Below, in pieces: positions 33,626-46,065 of a stretch of 64,000 nt of DNA. Source of the DNA: Melampsora larici-populina 98AG31 (Eukaryota; Basidiomycota; Pucciniomycetes; Pucciniales; Melampsoraceae); contig NW_006768769.1 in NCBI RefSeq assembly GCF_000204055.1, positions 2,532,911 through 2,596,910 of the forward strand. Reading direction: 5' to 3'. The translations under genes and the position numbers were made by a program. The notes under the pieces are model-generated. The model searched no databases. It saw only the letters and a program-made list of their open reading frames with translations, and was not told the origin of the DNA. The number at the start of each line of letters is the position of its first letter. The first letter of the stretch is position 1.

Positions 33626-35520
33626 TTTTACTAAAGTGAAGAAGATCGATGAAGGGAATAGTAAGTTAATGAATTGATTTATGAATTGGTAAAGTGTGAT
33701 GTGCTTTTTATAATTAGAAGGCGGTGTATGCAGTCCTCGATCTTATTGGTATCCGGGATCCGACTGTTTCAGTCACAGTCCTTCAGTCGGTGTCAGTCCT
33801 CCAAGTTGTTAAAAGTACTTTTTACACAGCATCTTGTCATCCGATGTTTTTATAAAAGGAAACTTCAACCCCATCTTCAGCAGGACAATCCATCGAATAA
33901 TCATCCCAATCAAAGTTGATGATGTGTCAAATTCTACATGATGCTGCGTAAAATAACGCTCTGAGCTACATTTTATGATTTGAATTGTCTCTCTTATTTG
34001 ATTCTCATCTCTTCTGGTTTACCGCGTTATCGAATGACATCACTCTGTCATTTAAATTTCAGACCACCACACACCCCAAAATAATGCCTTCAAAGTCAAA
34101 GATATCTTGATAATCTCGAAAGACTTGGGCGTATTCAATCCAGCTTACAACAAAGAAACTCATTCATTCTAATCATTTCTTACCCTGTGATTGCCACCGC
34201 TTTGTGTATTTAAACATGAGTTACAATATTCCAACTTCCCATGGGATATCTTTCAAGTATGATGTGGATTTTGGAGAAGAGAGACCTATACTCCAGAGTG
34301 GTGTAGGTTATGCATTTGACTTGTGCTGCTTACCTTCCTTGAATTTGGGGTGTTATTTGCTGTTATTTTGCCAGAGTAGGCTGCCACACTACAGACTCAG
34401 TGATATTCAAATCAGCACTGACACTCCCTCCACGCTTCTCAATTGGTGCGATGACGTCACAGTCTGCCGCAGTCCTTGAGGCTCCTTGAGGTGCTTTGAA
34501 GCCTATGTAGGACTTCATCCTATATATGTACCAAGTTTTACTAGGATTGATTAGCTTAAAAGGTGGATTCGAGTTTGTATCTAGGATTCAGGGTGACCTT
34601 TCTAGCCAAATCTAGAATGCCCTTCCATGCTACCGGTCATGCCAATGTGCTAGCGCTAGCTAATATGGATAAGGTTATATATGTTGATTTGTGCTCAATT
34701 TCTGATTGTGTCTTTGGTTTTGATGACAGTTCTCGTATATTATTGGGCTCCTCAAACGATCACGTGCTATGATGCCAACCAAATTATCAGAACAAAACTC
34801 TATATTCCTTCACTTCCCAGTCCTGACTGTCAGAGAAAACTTTCAATCAAACCGAAGAGGGCGCCCGAGGAGTTTGTTGTGATGGTCAAATGAGATAAAC
34901 TCTCAGAGTCTCAGGCAAACTGCATACCAAGAAGACTGGTGTGATTGAAAGGCAGTTTGGGATGGATGAAGCCAACAGCTCAAACGGTAAGGTAGCATGG
35001 TGTTATTTTTCATAGGTGTCTTTCCGCATCTTCTTCAAAAGACATATGCACGGGGATTTATGTTTTGCGTTTACCCTACTAGCTTAGTAGCATGAATTAT
35101 CCTTTGAGTCGTCTTCACTGGACTCTCTTCGGAATCCTTTGAAAAGACGGGATGAAAAGAGACTGATAAAAACGTATTGGAGAATCAAGATTCACCATAA
35201 GCATGATTAATCCGAAGTGGAGGCTAAGAACAGTCAAGATTGATCAATTTGATCAATGGTGAACAGCATCGCTACATCTCAAATTGTTATAAGGTCATCA
35301 ATTAGCCAATGTAATGCTCTTAAATTTGTCAACCTGTCCAAAAAGAAGTCATAGGGAAACCAAAGAATGCATTGTCTGTGTCAATTGATATCAAGAAAAC
35401 ACAAGTAACAAAGCCACAAATGTCGCGTCTCCTTCACAATGACAATACTACAGAGGAAGTGAAATCAGAACTCAAAGGGATTTCAAGAGAAGAGATATTG
35501 CCACATGTGATCTCAATTTA
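33626..35520. other. gene-free stretch
   Basis: No convincing gene. Several plus-strand frames (34204-34900) lack any recognisable family or coherent splicing. Confidence 0.4.
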
Positions 35521-36356
35521 CTATGCAGCCAATGGTAAGTCTTTCAAGAAGGCTGAGACCTCAGGAGAACAAGTAGTAACCTGTTCACCAGTAGGACAAG
35601 TGGGGTCTCCAACAGCACAAATACCTGCGGTGAGATATAAATTACTGTCGACGGTCTCGGGGAAGTCTTTCGAACGCTGTAGGACAAAGTTGTGAAAAAT
35701 TCAGTCAAAAAGATCCCGCCGTGCAGAGCAAAGATATGGGCTTACCGGTTTCACTTGACGAGTAACTTGACAAGATTCGTCGAAATACATGGAGAAGGAA
35801 TACCTAAGTTCGGTGGAGGACGTTCTGTAAAATGCCATATGTTGGGTCAATGACCCCCTTATATATATCAGGCTATATGAGGCGGCGGAAGTTGAGTGCG
35901 TACACTTGGACTGCCTGTGGCTGGCCGATGCTGGCCCTCGTCATTAACTAAGAAATCCAGCGAGTCGGTCAGTGGCAGTGTGATATATGGCATATGAGGG
36001 GATTTTTTACTTACGGCACAAGACTTGTAATTAGCGCACGGCAACTTGTGCGATGCCATGTAAGTTGCAACCCTGATGAGTGGATAAAAGGCAAGATTTT
36101 GGATTAGATCAAATTGAAAACATGGAGGATTCTCAAGAACTGACTTTTTGCAATCCTGCAAATTGACAACTTTCTTGTCCAAACCACTTTGACATGTCAT
36201 CAAGTTTGGCGGGGATGTGGCGTGTCTATAGACCGATCCGATCGTGACCGGTGCAAGAGCATCCGCCTGGCGAGCTTCCAAGTGTTGGTAGCCTTGAGGT
36301 GTTGCCATGACGTATAAACATTGAAGAAGAGCACCGATAAGAATGAATGAGTTCAT
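35521..36356 (-). CDS. Small secreted cysteine-rich protein (candidate effector), copy B
   Basis: Predicted 182 aa. Exons 36356-36145, 36072-36015, 35947-35904, 35824-35746 and 35676-35521. A signal peptide is visible (MNSFILIGALLQCLYVMA, cleavage near TPQ). The mature protein has eight cysteines in the same order as copy A (16373-17213), and exons 2-4 are 58, 44 and 79 bases in both. Shared segments include PNLMTC, KVATYMA, ANYKSC, LMTRASIG, STELRYSFSMYF and DPTC...GEQV. The first intron (36144-36073, donor GTCAGT, branch point CTAAT, acceptor CAG) is 72 bases with no stop. If retained, it would add 24 residues including a cysteine. I start at 36356, not at the longer frame opening at 36491, because the signal peptide begins there. 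An effector role is inference. Confidence 0.85.
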
Positions 36357-38527
36357 ATTGAAGATTTGAGTAAGTAACTGAAATTCAAGATTGAATGGAC
36401 GAGATAGGATTGTCTTGTGGATACAAGTCTGGCTGGTGAAAGAAAACGGAGAGGAACTTGAAGTGAATATAAAAGTATGACGATGGTGCAAACGTTGTCG
36501 TAAACGAAGGTTTTCTTATATAAACAACTCTAGGAGTCACTTCATCTTCCAGAGAAGCGCAAAATTCTTGCCATTTTGAATGCCTCGCCGAAGGTTTCAC
36601 AAAAAGCAAAACCCTGACGACTACAAAAGCTCAGTTAAGCTCGCTCCGTATCTGCGGTGGTACAACCATTTCATCGACTGAGCCTGCCACATACAACATT
36701 CTGACACTGGGAACCGGGGATCTCCTATAGACCCTGCTTAGAAAGACCCCATGTTTCTGGCGTTTCCGTTCTTGTCACATGGGTTTTCTAGTTTTTTTTA
36801 TAAGAAAAGTCGTAAATTTTCATCAATCGGCTGAGAAACATGTGTTGTTGTAAAAAGACTTGATGAATTCATTCATTGTGAAAAAAGACCCTCAAAAATG
36901 GTATTTTTGAACGTCTGAAGGAATCGAATCTCTGAACAAATTTCATTGCCAAAAACCAGTCAAAGATTTGGTTTTTCATTGTCGGACAGATTTTCTCAAA
37001 TGTCTTACACCTTGAGTTGTGATCCTTCTACTGATTTCTGCATGTAAATTAAGGACCCTCTGTGCAAACAAAAGTTTCATAAGCAAAGTCATGTGCTTAA
37101 TTATCAATACGCCATCAGTTGGTTCATTCACGGGATCTTGTCTTGTCAATGTTAAATCTTTGCATTATTGTCAGAGTAGACAATAGGCGGCCAGCTGCCC
37201 CACAACGCATCAGGAATACTTTAATGGATTGTCCTACGCTTATGCTGAAACAGGCTACATAAAGCTTTTCCCAAATCAAGGACTTGCAAGGAATAGAATC
37301 TGTATGAATTGCTTTGCACTCAATATCCCCCTATAACATATTAATCTCATTGCACCAAAACCTATTGATCTTTGTAACTATCCACAGTCCACGTCACAAA
37401 CACCTCATATCACAGGAATCCATCCTCCACATTGTCCCCTGCAATGGTGAAAGCGTGGGTGAGGTGTGAAGGTGATGGCAAGTGGTGATGTGGCCTTCCA
37501 ATGAGCATGATCAACTGAGACTTGATGAAGATGGCAAGGGAAGCAATGTCATACGGACAGCTGTTGGACCTGCAGTATGGGGTTGACTACAACATTAGCA
37601 ATTGTATCTGAATTTGGCAACAGGCCAAAGTTGTATCATTGAACCACAGCCAATCTTGCTTCATTATCAAGTAGATATTAGGCAGCCAGCTACCAACCCA
37701 TATATGAAGCACCAGTCAATGGTGTGCACGTCAACCAAGTGCTCCCATCATCTTGTCATTGATACTACATTCCCTCACAACTTGGAAACAGTTCTTTGCC
37801 AAACTAAAGCCTGGGGCAATTGTCATGTAAGTTGCTTCAAGGTTTGTTGTTTTGCTTCTACATAATTTGAGTGTTGATCCTCTACCCCATATCATTCTTA
37901 GTAGGTACTCTTGAAAGTTGATCAAGAGCTCCTCTGGAAATCCAAAAGGCCATGATTGATGGTTTCTAAAAAAATTGTTGCTTCTTGGCTACCACAAATC
38001 GTGGATTTCATTCATGTGAAGAACTGGTATTCACTCTGTAAAAAGGTTTTCCAGAAAGCAATCCCTGGTGCTTGATATGTGGTAGATGATAGGATACACT
38101 TTGTCAATACTGGTAAAAGCTGAAAATGTTTAAAACTGATTTACTTTGTTGATCAGGATAGAATCAAACAGAATGTAATTTGTTTTATCATTGCAAAAAT
38201 GGCATTGAACTGATGACTGTACATTTATGCTTTGTTAATTTACATAGAGTGATGTAAGATATCTGTGTAATGTCCACTGTTTTGATGGTCAACCTAGCTT
38301 GCATATTTTTCTGGAATCACAATACTGTAAATATTACACCAAAGGGTTTTGTCTGTCAAATAGCTTATCAGACCCACCTCTATATATGTTCAAGGAGAGA
38401 CCAGATCTCACATCAATTAACGGGTATATTGCTTTACAAAGCACACATCTTTATTACACAAAAGAGAAGGCCATCACTCGCCTACAAACTTTATAATATC
38501 AATACAAAATTACCCAAAATATATCAT
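36357..38527. other. gene-free stretch
   Basis: The first 200 bases are the promoter of copy B. On the minus strand TATATAAG near 36515-36522 is a good TATA candidate. From 37150 to 38150 the sequence has the feel of decayed coding DNA: a plus-strand frame reads HSLTTWKQFFAKLKPGAIVM between stops. No family could be named. Confidence 0.4.
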
Positions 38528-40261
38528 TTAAAATCCAAATTGAAGTTGTGCCCTAGAAAAGACGGGTGGTTTCCAACATAATTGACTAGGTTGAATTCTT
38601 CTTCTTTTCTTCTTTTGATTTCGTTCGTGTCTTTCAATGATTGCATCTGATAAACAAATCACATGTTGTTTATCGTGACTAAAGAAATCGAGTCATTTAT
38701 AATCAGATCATGATTTCAATAAGGATCAAATCTAATTGAATTGGACTTACTATTTTAACATGTGTAAAGTTTGACAAACATGCATCACATCCCCATGAAC
38801 AATAGCCGTCTTTTGAGCGATTTCATCAATACTCACATCTTCATTTTTACTAACACATTCTAAGATAAATCCTACAATGATTTCTTCCCAATAAGCTCGA
38901 TAACTTAAAAGACCTAAATCACTCAAAGGTTTTTCCGGTGAACCAAGTTTACCTTCTTTTTTACTAAGTTCATAACTAAATTCGATTAATAATTTCCCAA
39001 ACCCATGACGTTGATATTGAGGTAAAGTTAAGATACAAGCTACATTATAATTTTCAGCTGATTCTTTTTCTTTTGAAAAATATCCAATCATATGTAATCC
39101 ATTCGAATCACGTAAACACATCACATAATACATAAATGGATCTACATCATAATAAAGTGTTTTATGATCTAAGAAACATTTACTTAAGAGTGATAAATTC
39201 CTACACCAAGTCTTTTGTCTTCTACCATCAATTTCAAAAAAATGAATATCATCTGATCTATAAATCTCATTACCAGGTGGATGTAATAAATTACATTTCA
39301 TTCGATGTCGATGGATTTGTGATTCGTTTCCAAAGAATGATAAACAGAATTCACAGATATATAAAATCGGTATATGTGCAAATTCGATGGGATAAGGTGA
39401 AAAATACCAGGCTTCGACTTCATGTTTTCCCATTTGAATTCGATCTAAATTTTTAACTCTTGAGATTTCATGATGTGATTGGGTCATACTACCTGATGTT
39501 CTTAATTTTTCAATTTCATCTTCTTTCGAAAAGGTGGTCTGTTCTTGATCTCCTTCTAATTCATCTTCATCTTCATCTTCGTCTTCATCACTCACGGCAC
39601 TTTCTGAATCAATCACCATAGGTTGACTTGAATCATCATCTAGATGTTGTTCTTCAAGACTCTCTTGTCGTTTCTTTTGTTGCTGTTTAGTAAGCTTTTG
39701 AGCATTCTTGAGTGCAACCTTTCGTAATTTTCCAGAATTGACTACATCACGTTTGACTGTCGATTTACGTGATTGTTTACCAGTAGTAGGTGTTGAAGGT
39801 GTTGATGAAGTGGACGGAGTGGGTGTGATGATAGGCCATTCGATGGGTTGATCTAAATGAACTCGAGATCCGATGACCCATTCGTCTAAACGCTTATTAT
39901 ATCCTACCCAATGTAAACTAAAAGTCCGAGAACAATCATCAGTTTCTGTTCAAAGTACCTTGAATATGAAATCGAAGAAAAGGAGAAAGTCTAAACTCAA
40001 CTAAAATTCTATTTTATCTTCTTCCTTATCTTCTTTTCCTACATTTTCTTTATCATCAGTAGGTTTTGAGAACCTTGATTTTCTAACTAATTTAGGTCTT
40101 ATACCTAGAACTTCAGCTTTACGAGGTTCAGTTTCATCCAGACGTTGTGCCAAAACTTTACAACCTGTGATGATAGCCGAATGAAGTACTGAGTTGGGAG
40201 GACTGATGAGAGGTGTTTGTTGTTGTTTTTGATCGACTGATAAGTTAGAATGAGGTGCCAT
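38528..40261 (-). CDS. ESA1: MYST histone acetyltransferase Esa1 (NuA4 catalytic subunit)
   Basis: Predicted 525 aa from three exons: 40261-40002, 39917-38751 and 38678-38528. Esa1 acetylates histone H4/H2A in the NuA4 complex. The N-terminal tudor-knot (chromo-barrel) starts at GCKVLAQRLDE, is stretched by an insert rich in Lys/Glu, and resumes across the first splice as KIEFYLHWVGYNKRLDEWV. A linker with an acidic run (DEDEDEDEDELEGD) follows. Then come the MYST C2HC zinc finger (CEFCLSFFGNESQIHRHRMKC region), the catalytic cysteine in NVACILTLP, the acetyl-CoA loop QYQRHGFGKLLI and SPEKPLSDLG. The active-site lysine in FLDHKTLYYDVDPF is present. The C-terminus (QLCWKPPVFSRAQLQFGF) is typical. 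It is transcribed away from eIF3c across a shared 305-bp promoter. Confidence 0.95.
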
Positions 40262-40566
40262 TTAGTGTGTTCATCAGTTCTTCAGACCATTCACACCAAA
40301 GGGGTTTGAGATTGGATGTACCGAGGAGTGAGACTGGGTACCCGACGTAGGACCGAGACGAGTTTGAGGGTGGTTCAAGAACCTAACCCTAAGTGGGAAA
40401 TGCTGAGGTAAAAATTTAAACGTGGTCCTCATCGAAATCAAAATTACCACATCAGCAGTGCCAGCCACATACTTACTCAACACCTCGATCGAATTCACCA
40501 TCGACTCAACAACATTCTCAAACCAACACTTTTTGATTAAATAAACATCAATTCAATACTCAACAT
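40262..40566. promoter_or_regulatory. Divergent promoter between ESA1 and NIP1
   Basis: 305 bases separate the two start codons. It includes CTAACCCTAAGTGGGAAA near 40383, carrying the telobox-like AACCCTAA. That motif is known in plants and fungi in promoters of translation and ribosomal genes. The link to eIF3c regulation is inference. Confidence 0.6.
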
Positions 40567-43500
40567 ATGTCTTCATTCTTCAGGACCGTAGGGTCAGATT
40601 CAGACTCCGATTCATCTAGTGATGAAGAACTTCTTTCAGCCTCTGGTTCCGATTCAGGATTAGAAGGTAAAAAGAAAGCAGCAGCACCTTTGAAGAATCG
40701 TTTTTTGAAAGGAGGTTCAGATAGTGATGATTCAGACTCAGATTCAGATGATATGGAAGATTCGGATTCAGATGATGATAAACCTAAAACTGCAGTACCT
40801 GGAAAAGCAAATAAGTTTTTGGTCGGTGCTGAGAGTGATACTGATAGTGATTCAGAAGATGAAAGTCGTAGGATTGTTAAGAGTGCTAAAAGTAAAAGAC
40901 AAGATGAGATCGAAGCTAGTGTGAAGATTATGGAGAATGGTACCAAGATTAACGATTGGGTTGTCATCAGTGCTGGTAAGCGAACTAACTTTTCTTCACC
41001 TCATTTCTAATCTGATCAACATTCTGACTGATCAATCGATCGCACATCTTCATTTGTTCTTTTTCTTTAGAATTCGATAAGCTCACGCGTCTTGTAACAC
41101 GTCAATCCAATGTATCTGAACCATTACCTGTTCCTTACATCAAAGTTATCTTGAGCTTGGAAGAAGGACAAACGGTTACCAATGCCAATGCGGCCACTAA
41201 AAAGAAAATGAATGCTACTAATGCGAAAGCATTCAATACTATGAAACAGAAGATTAAGAAAGCTATCAGGGAGAATGAAGCGATCTTTGAAAAATATAAA
41301 GAGGTTCATTTTTTCCCCAGGTTTCACTCGTATCAATTTCACACATCTTCATATCGCTGATCCATTTCCTTTTTTCTTTTCTCATAGGACCCTGAAGCGT
41401 TTGAAAAGGAAGCTGCCCAATTAGCTGCTCCCGTTATCGAAAAGAAAATCAAGAAGACTGGTACGGGTGCCGCTGGTGAGGCAGCAGAGGGTGATGACGA
41501 CGATTTCACCATTGTTGGAAAGGGTGGCAAATCTTTTTCATTCTCTCCTGATTCGATCTTTAAAACTCTTCAAGCTGTCTTGGAAGCTCGTGGAAAGAAG
41601 AACACCGATCGACAAGAACAATTGATGATCCTAGAGAAACTTTTAAACATCTCTACTACTACTTACCAACGAATTCGAATCTTATTAGCTTTGGTCTCTA
41701 GTCAATTTGATTATAATCCTTCTACCGTTAGTCATATGCCAAGTGAGAATTGGAAATCAGCTCGTAATCGATTAGATGAGTTGATCATTCTCCTTACTGC
41801 TGAGCCTCAATATGTTGTAAAAGAAGAAACTGAAGATTACGATGATCAAGAAGAACGTGCACCACTTGAAGATGGGCCTAAGAAATTAGAAGTACGAGGA
41901 AGTATTAGTAGTTTACTTGATCGATTGGATGATGAGTTCACCAAAAGTTTACAAAATATCGATCCTCATACAAGTGAATATATTGAACGACTTAAAGACG
42001 AAAAGGAAATCTATGCTACCATCGTTCGGGCTCAAAGTTACTTTGAAAGTATTGCGTTGGTGGATGCTAGTGCAAAAGCAGTGATGCGACGACTAGAACA
42101 TGTCTATTGTAAAGTAAGTTCTTTCAATCTTTGCATCCAATGATCTTGTAGCTCGACTAACTCCAATCATATTTGTTGTAGCCTGATGCGGTAGTTCAAG
42201 CTCTAGAACTAGCCGCACCCGATCTACCATCTAAGATCATTACTTTACCTCGACCCTCGACAACAAACGCATCGGCTTATTCATCCTCAAGTCTAGTTCA
42301 TTTACTCTGCGTTTATCTTTACAAGACTGAGGTCTCACTCCTACGAACCCGAGCCATGCTTTGCCATATTTATAACTACGCCTTACACGATGAATATTAC
42401 ACCGCGCGTGATATGCTATTGATGTCACATTTGCAGGAGACCGTCAATGGGGCTGATGTAGGCACTCAAATCATGTTCAACCGAACGGTGGTTCAACTCG
42501 GTCTATCTGCTTTCAGGAACGGTTTGATCAAAGAAAGTCAATCGACATTACAAGACATCTTTGCTTCACAACGAGTCAAAGAATTATTGGCTCAAGGAGT
42601 ACAAGCTCAAAGATATTCACAATTGACACCAGAACAAGAAAAGATTGAAAGACAACGACAATTACCATTTCATATGCATATCAATTTAGAATTATTAGAA
42701 TGTGCATATTTAGTTTCATCAATGTTACTTGAAATTCCTAATTTAGCACAAGCTGGTAATGATCCTGATTTAAGAAAACGTCAAATCTCACGTACGTTTA
42801 GAAGAATGTTTGATTATGCTGAAAGACAAGTGTTTACTGGTCCACCTGAAAATAAACGGGATCATATTATGCAAGCTTCTAAAGCTTTGCAGACTGGTGA
42901 TTGGCCTAAATGTGTGGAATTAATCAATGGAATCAAGATTTGGTCTCTTATGCCAAATCAAGAAGCATTGAAAGCCATGATGACTAGGTCAGTGATTTTT
43001 TCTGAAAGATAACTTGATCTATTTTTTTCGAAGCGATCAAAACTGATGAAGATTTTTTTCGATCAGGAAAATTCAAGAAGAAGCCTTGAGGACATATCTC
43101 TTTACCTATTCAGCATACTACTCATCAATCTCATTAGAATACCTTGCCACAAGTTTCCAACTATCAGAATCGACTGTAACTTCAATCGTTTCAAAGATGT
43201 TATGGAATGAAGAATTAGTAGGAGCAAGTTTAGATCAAATTAGTAAAGTTGTCATCTTATCAAAACAAGAATTAACTAAATTACAACAATTAACGATTGG
43301 ATTGATTGAAAAAGTCAATGGAATGGCTGAAACTAACGAAAGGTATTTAGAATCTAAAGTTGGGGGAGTGAATGGTGGTGGTGGTGGTGAAAGAGAAAGA
43401 GGTGGGGATGGTCAGAGAGGTGGGGATAGGAAAGATGGAGATGGTCAACGTGGTCCTAGACGTGGTGGTGGTGTGAAAAGTAGGTTTCTTTTTTTTTCTT

Positions 43501-43667
43501 TCATGCCTGTTTGCTTCTTCTTTAGTTTTGTCTTGTTTTATTGATTGTTTTGTTTTGTTTTATGATTTTTAGATTTCCGAGGTGGTAGAGGTAGAGGAAC
43601 ATTTGCTGGACCTATTGGGGGTAGAGCAGCTGCAACAACTGGAGGTGGAAATGTTAGAAGGTCTTGA
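40567..43667 (+). CDS. NIP1: Translation initiation factor eIF3 subunit c
   Basis: Predicted 893 aa from six exons: 40567-40975, 41071-41303, 41388-42113, 42182-42987, 43067-43479 and 43573-43667. It is a core eIF3 subunit that scaffolds eIF1, eIF2 and eIF5 on the 40S ribosome. The N-terminus is a serine/aspartate-rich acidic tract (GSDSDSDSSSDEE), as in Nip1, followed by the eIF3c N-terminal domain (INDWVVISAGEFDKLTRLV). The C-terminal PCI module shows YAERQVFTGPPENKRDHI, GDWPKCVELI and the winged-helix SLEYLATSFQLSESTVTSIV. The end is a glycine/arginine-rich tail. The tail may be alternatively spliced. A donor inside the last codons (AG|GTCTTG at 43661) could join an acceptor TTTCAG at 43741 and add a short lysine-rich end. 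Confidence 0.95.
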
Positions 43668-44829
43668 CCCTTTTTATACAAAAACAAAACGAAAATCTCT
43701 TCTATTCACTATGCTTTTTCAATTTCAATTTATATTTTTCAGAACGAAAAAAAATCAAGAATAGGTTTTTGTTTTTGAACCTTACTTGAATTTTGTGTGT
43801 GTGTGTGTTTGCTTCTTTGTTTGTTTCTTTAATGGATACTTTTTTTATTTAATAAGTATACCAATTCTTAAAAGAAGAAAAGAAACTTGAGTTTTGTATT
43901 GAGTTTAGAACATGATTTTCTAATCATTTTCATGTTTTTTAAACTCTTTTAAACTCTGTTCATATATCTAGAGATGGGTTTTCTTTTTTTTAAAAAAAGT
44001 ATCAGAGGAAATGGTATGGGTACATAGATGATTATGGGGTTTGAATTTGATTCATACTAGTTTTGGTTTTGGAAATTACAAGATCTTGATGATCTGTACA
44101 GAATAAAGAATTGAACTGATCTATGTGTGATCATTTCATGTGAACAAATATACCAGTGAAGTTTTCTCAAGAATTGTCCTTTTGGAAAAGTCTTTGCCAT
44201 AGTAGACCTTAATTTGAAGTGTATGACAATTCAACTTCTGTTGTAGACCCACTCCAGGGCCAAAACAAATGGAAAAAACATTGAATTGGGTGATCAAAGT
44301 TTATATGTGGTGAAATTCATCACAGTTTTTTCATCTATCACCATCAGATTATGAAAACATTTTAGTAAGGATTGATCAGGAATTTCAAATCTTTCCTAAA
44401 TCTAAGGTCATTAAGTATAAGAGAATCAACATAAAGGAAATTTGTCAATCTTACCTAGAGATCTCAAAGACACCATTTCAAACCAATGATAGGATCTACA
44501 AGTTGTATGTACATTGGTACAAACAAATAATGATGTATAGGCAGGGTCGTCTTTAAGTAACCCAGTTGAGTACCTTTTTATTGACAATTGTAAGGCACAT
44601 GTGCTATGGAAAAAGACACATGAGAGGAGGAGAGGAGGAGTTTACCCACTCAATTTTGATAAGTTCCACTTAGTCTCTACTAATTGATACATGCATGCAG
44701 AAATTCAAAGGCGTTCCTGGGTGTCAATTGGGTTGGTTTTTGGTGCCCAAGGCAAGAATCCTAACTCAGGTCAAAGCAAAAAAAAGTGTTGGATGTCATA
44801 TGTCTTTGGTTGAGTAAAGCTAGGCTGAT
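43668..44829. other. gene-free stretch
   Basis: The eIF3c 3' flank with T-rich and GT microsatellite (near 43795-43808), then AT-rich sequence without genes. A GGAGGAGAGGAGGAG purine run is at 44625-44640. Confidence 0.4.
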
Positions 44830-45107
44830 TGGTTTTGTTATGCCAATGGCAACAGTGACCAACAATATCCACTACTACATCTTTCTTCAGGAACCCTCCA
44901 GTCTGCTACTATTTGACAGAGAAATTTGACAGCTTTGGCATTGTGCCCATTCACATGGAAGATTGGAGCATCAATAGATTTAGCAATTTCAGAAGGGTAT
45001 GTAGTTGGACAAACTTGACAAGGGTCATTACTGAAACCAAATTGATTGTTTTTTACTAAATGTACTGTTCCACTAGTTTCAAAATTAGGAAGATTGTGAA
45101 ATCCCAT
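44830..45107 (-). pseudogene. Fragment of 2-oxoglutarate dehydrogenase E1 (KGD1), frameshifted
   Basis: The frame reads [64 protein letters not shown]. These correspond to the thiamine-diphosphate-binding core of 2-oxoglutarate dehydrogenase. The usual HVNGDN has become HVNGHN. After ADWR the correct continuation ([13 protein letters not shown]) lies in another frame, so there is a frameshift. I see no matching exons on either side. It is an isolated piece of a mitochondrial TCA-cycle gene within repeat-rich DNA, possibly captured by a transposon. The intact gene must be elsewhere. Confidence 0.8.
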
Positions 45108-45788
45108 TGAAATGTGACTTATATCTTATTCATTAGTTTGTTATTCAAGGAAACCAAGCACTAATCAAGATGTTCAGGCCCTGTGCATTGAGAAAAGTGT
45201 CAAAAAACAGTGTGGTGCAACCAGCTTTGAGCAACAAGCGCAGAGGTATTGGGGAAATTCCCATAGCCAATCATAATCATCACAGGTTTTGATACAGATA
45301 CCATTGTCAGATTATGGCATAATTACAATCTGTACTGTATCTACTTTCCCCAGTAACACAAAGTTGTACAGCAGTATTATAATGCCAAACAGGCCACTAT
45401 GGTCCAGTGCGGGCTGTGCCAAACCGTACTGTTGACTGTAACCATCACACTGAGGTCCTAGTGTTTGCTGTGATGCTCAAGTTTGGTCTTTAGACTACAC
45501 AACTAATCACATACTCAAGGATCCTCTCAATAGGATTTCAAGTATAATGTGATTCTGGTGTTGTGATGTGTTAGAAGATGGGGGATGAATCAAGGGAAGG
45601 GGGGTTATCTATTCATGGGTCAACCGTCAACTTGTGGTTGGTGCACAATTCTTGTCTCATTGCTTGTCAACTTGTGGTTGACACTTGGGTTGGGTTTGTT
45701 ATGTATTTACATGGCTCTTGACACTGAGCCTTGTGGTGTAATTTATGGCTTTATACAATTACAGTATTCAAAGTTGTGTATAGTCTTT

Positions 45789-45860
45789 TGTATATACTCC
45801 TCTTTTTACCCACCAAAAACAACTATACACAAACTATACACAACTTTGAGTACCGTAAAT
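45789..45860 (+). repeat. 72-bp direct repeat, copy 1
   Basis: TGTATATACTCCTCTTTTTA onward to TGAGTACCGTAAAT. It is repeated at 46066-46137 with only one or two changes. The 3' part (CTATACACAACTTTGAGTAC) also occurs inverted just upstream at 45765, so copy 1 with its upstream flank forms a small hairpin element. Confidence 0.85.
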
Positions 45861-46065
45861 AAAAACTCATCGAGTTTTTCAAAAACTCGTTGAGCTCTTT
45901 CTCTTTTAGAATTACTGGGCCAGGTTTCCAAAAAAAACTCACTGACTTTTTGAAAAACCCAGCAGCTTTTTGACAAAAATCGGTCACTTTCCAAAAAAAC
46001 TCGAGGTTTTTTATTCGAAAACTCGAGGTTTTTTTTTCTTCAAAGTCATCAATTATGCAAAGGGC

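Noticed and set aside
35372..35695. Plus-strand open frame of 107 residues
   Set aside because: It is the antisense shadow of the last exon of secreted-protein copy B, which has homology and splice support.
40560..40967. Minus-strand serine-rich open frame with a hydrophobic start, resembling a signal peptide
   Set aside because: Antisense of the acidic Ser/Asp tract of eIF3c. The hydrophobicity is an artefact of that codon use.
45585..45893. Plus-strand frame with a hydrophobic segment resembling a membrane protein
   Set aside because: It reads through the 72-bp repeat and lacks any supporting exons or homology.
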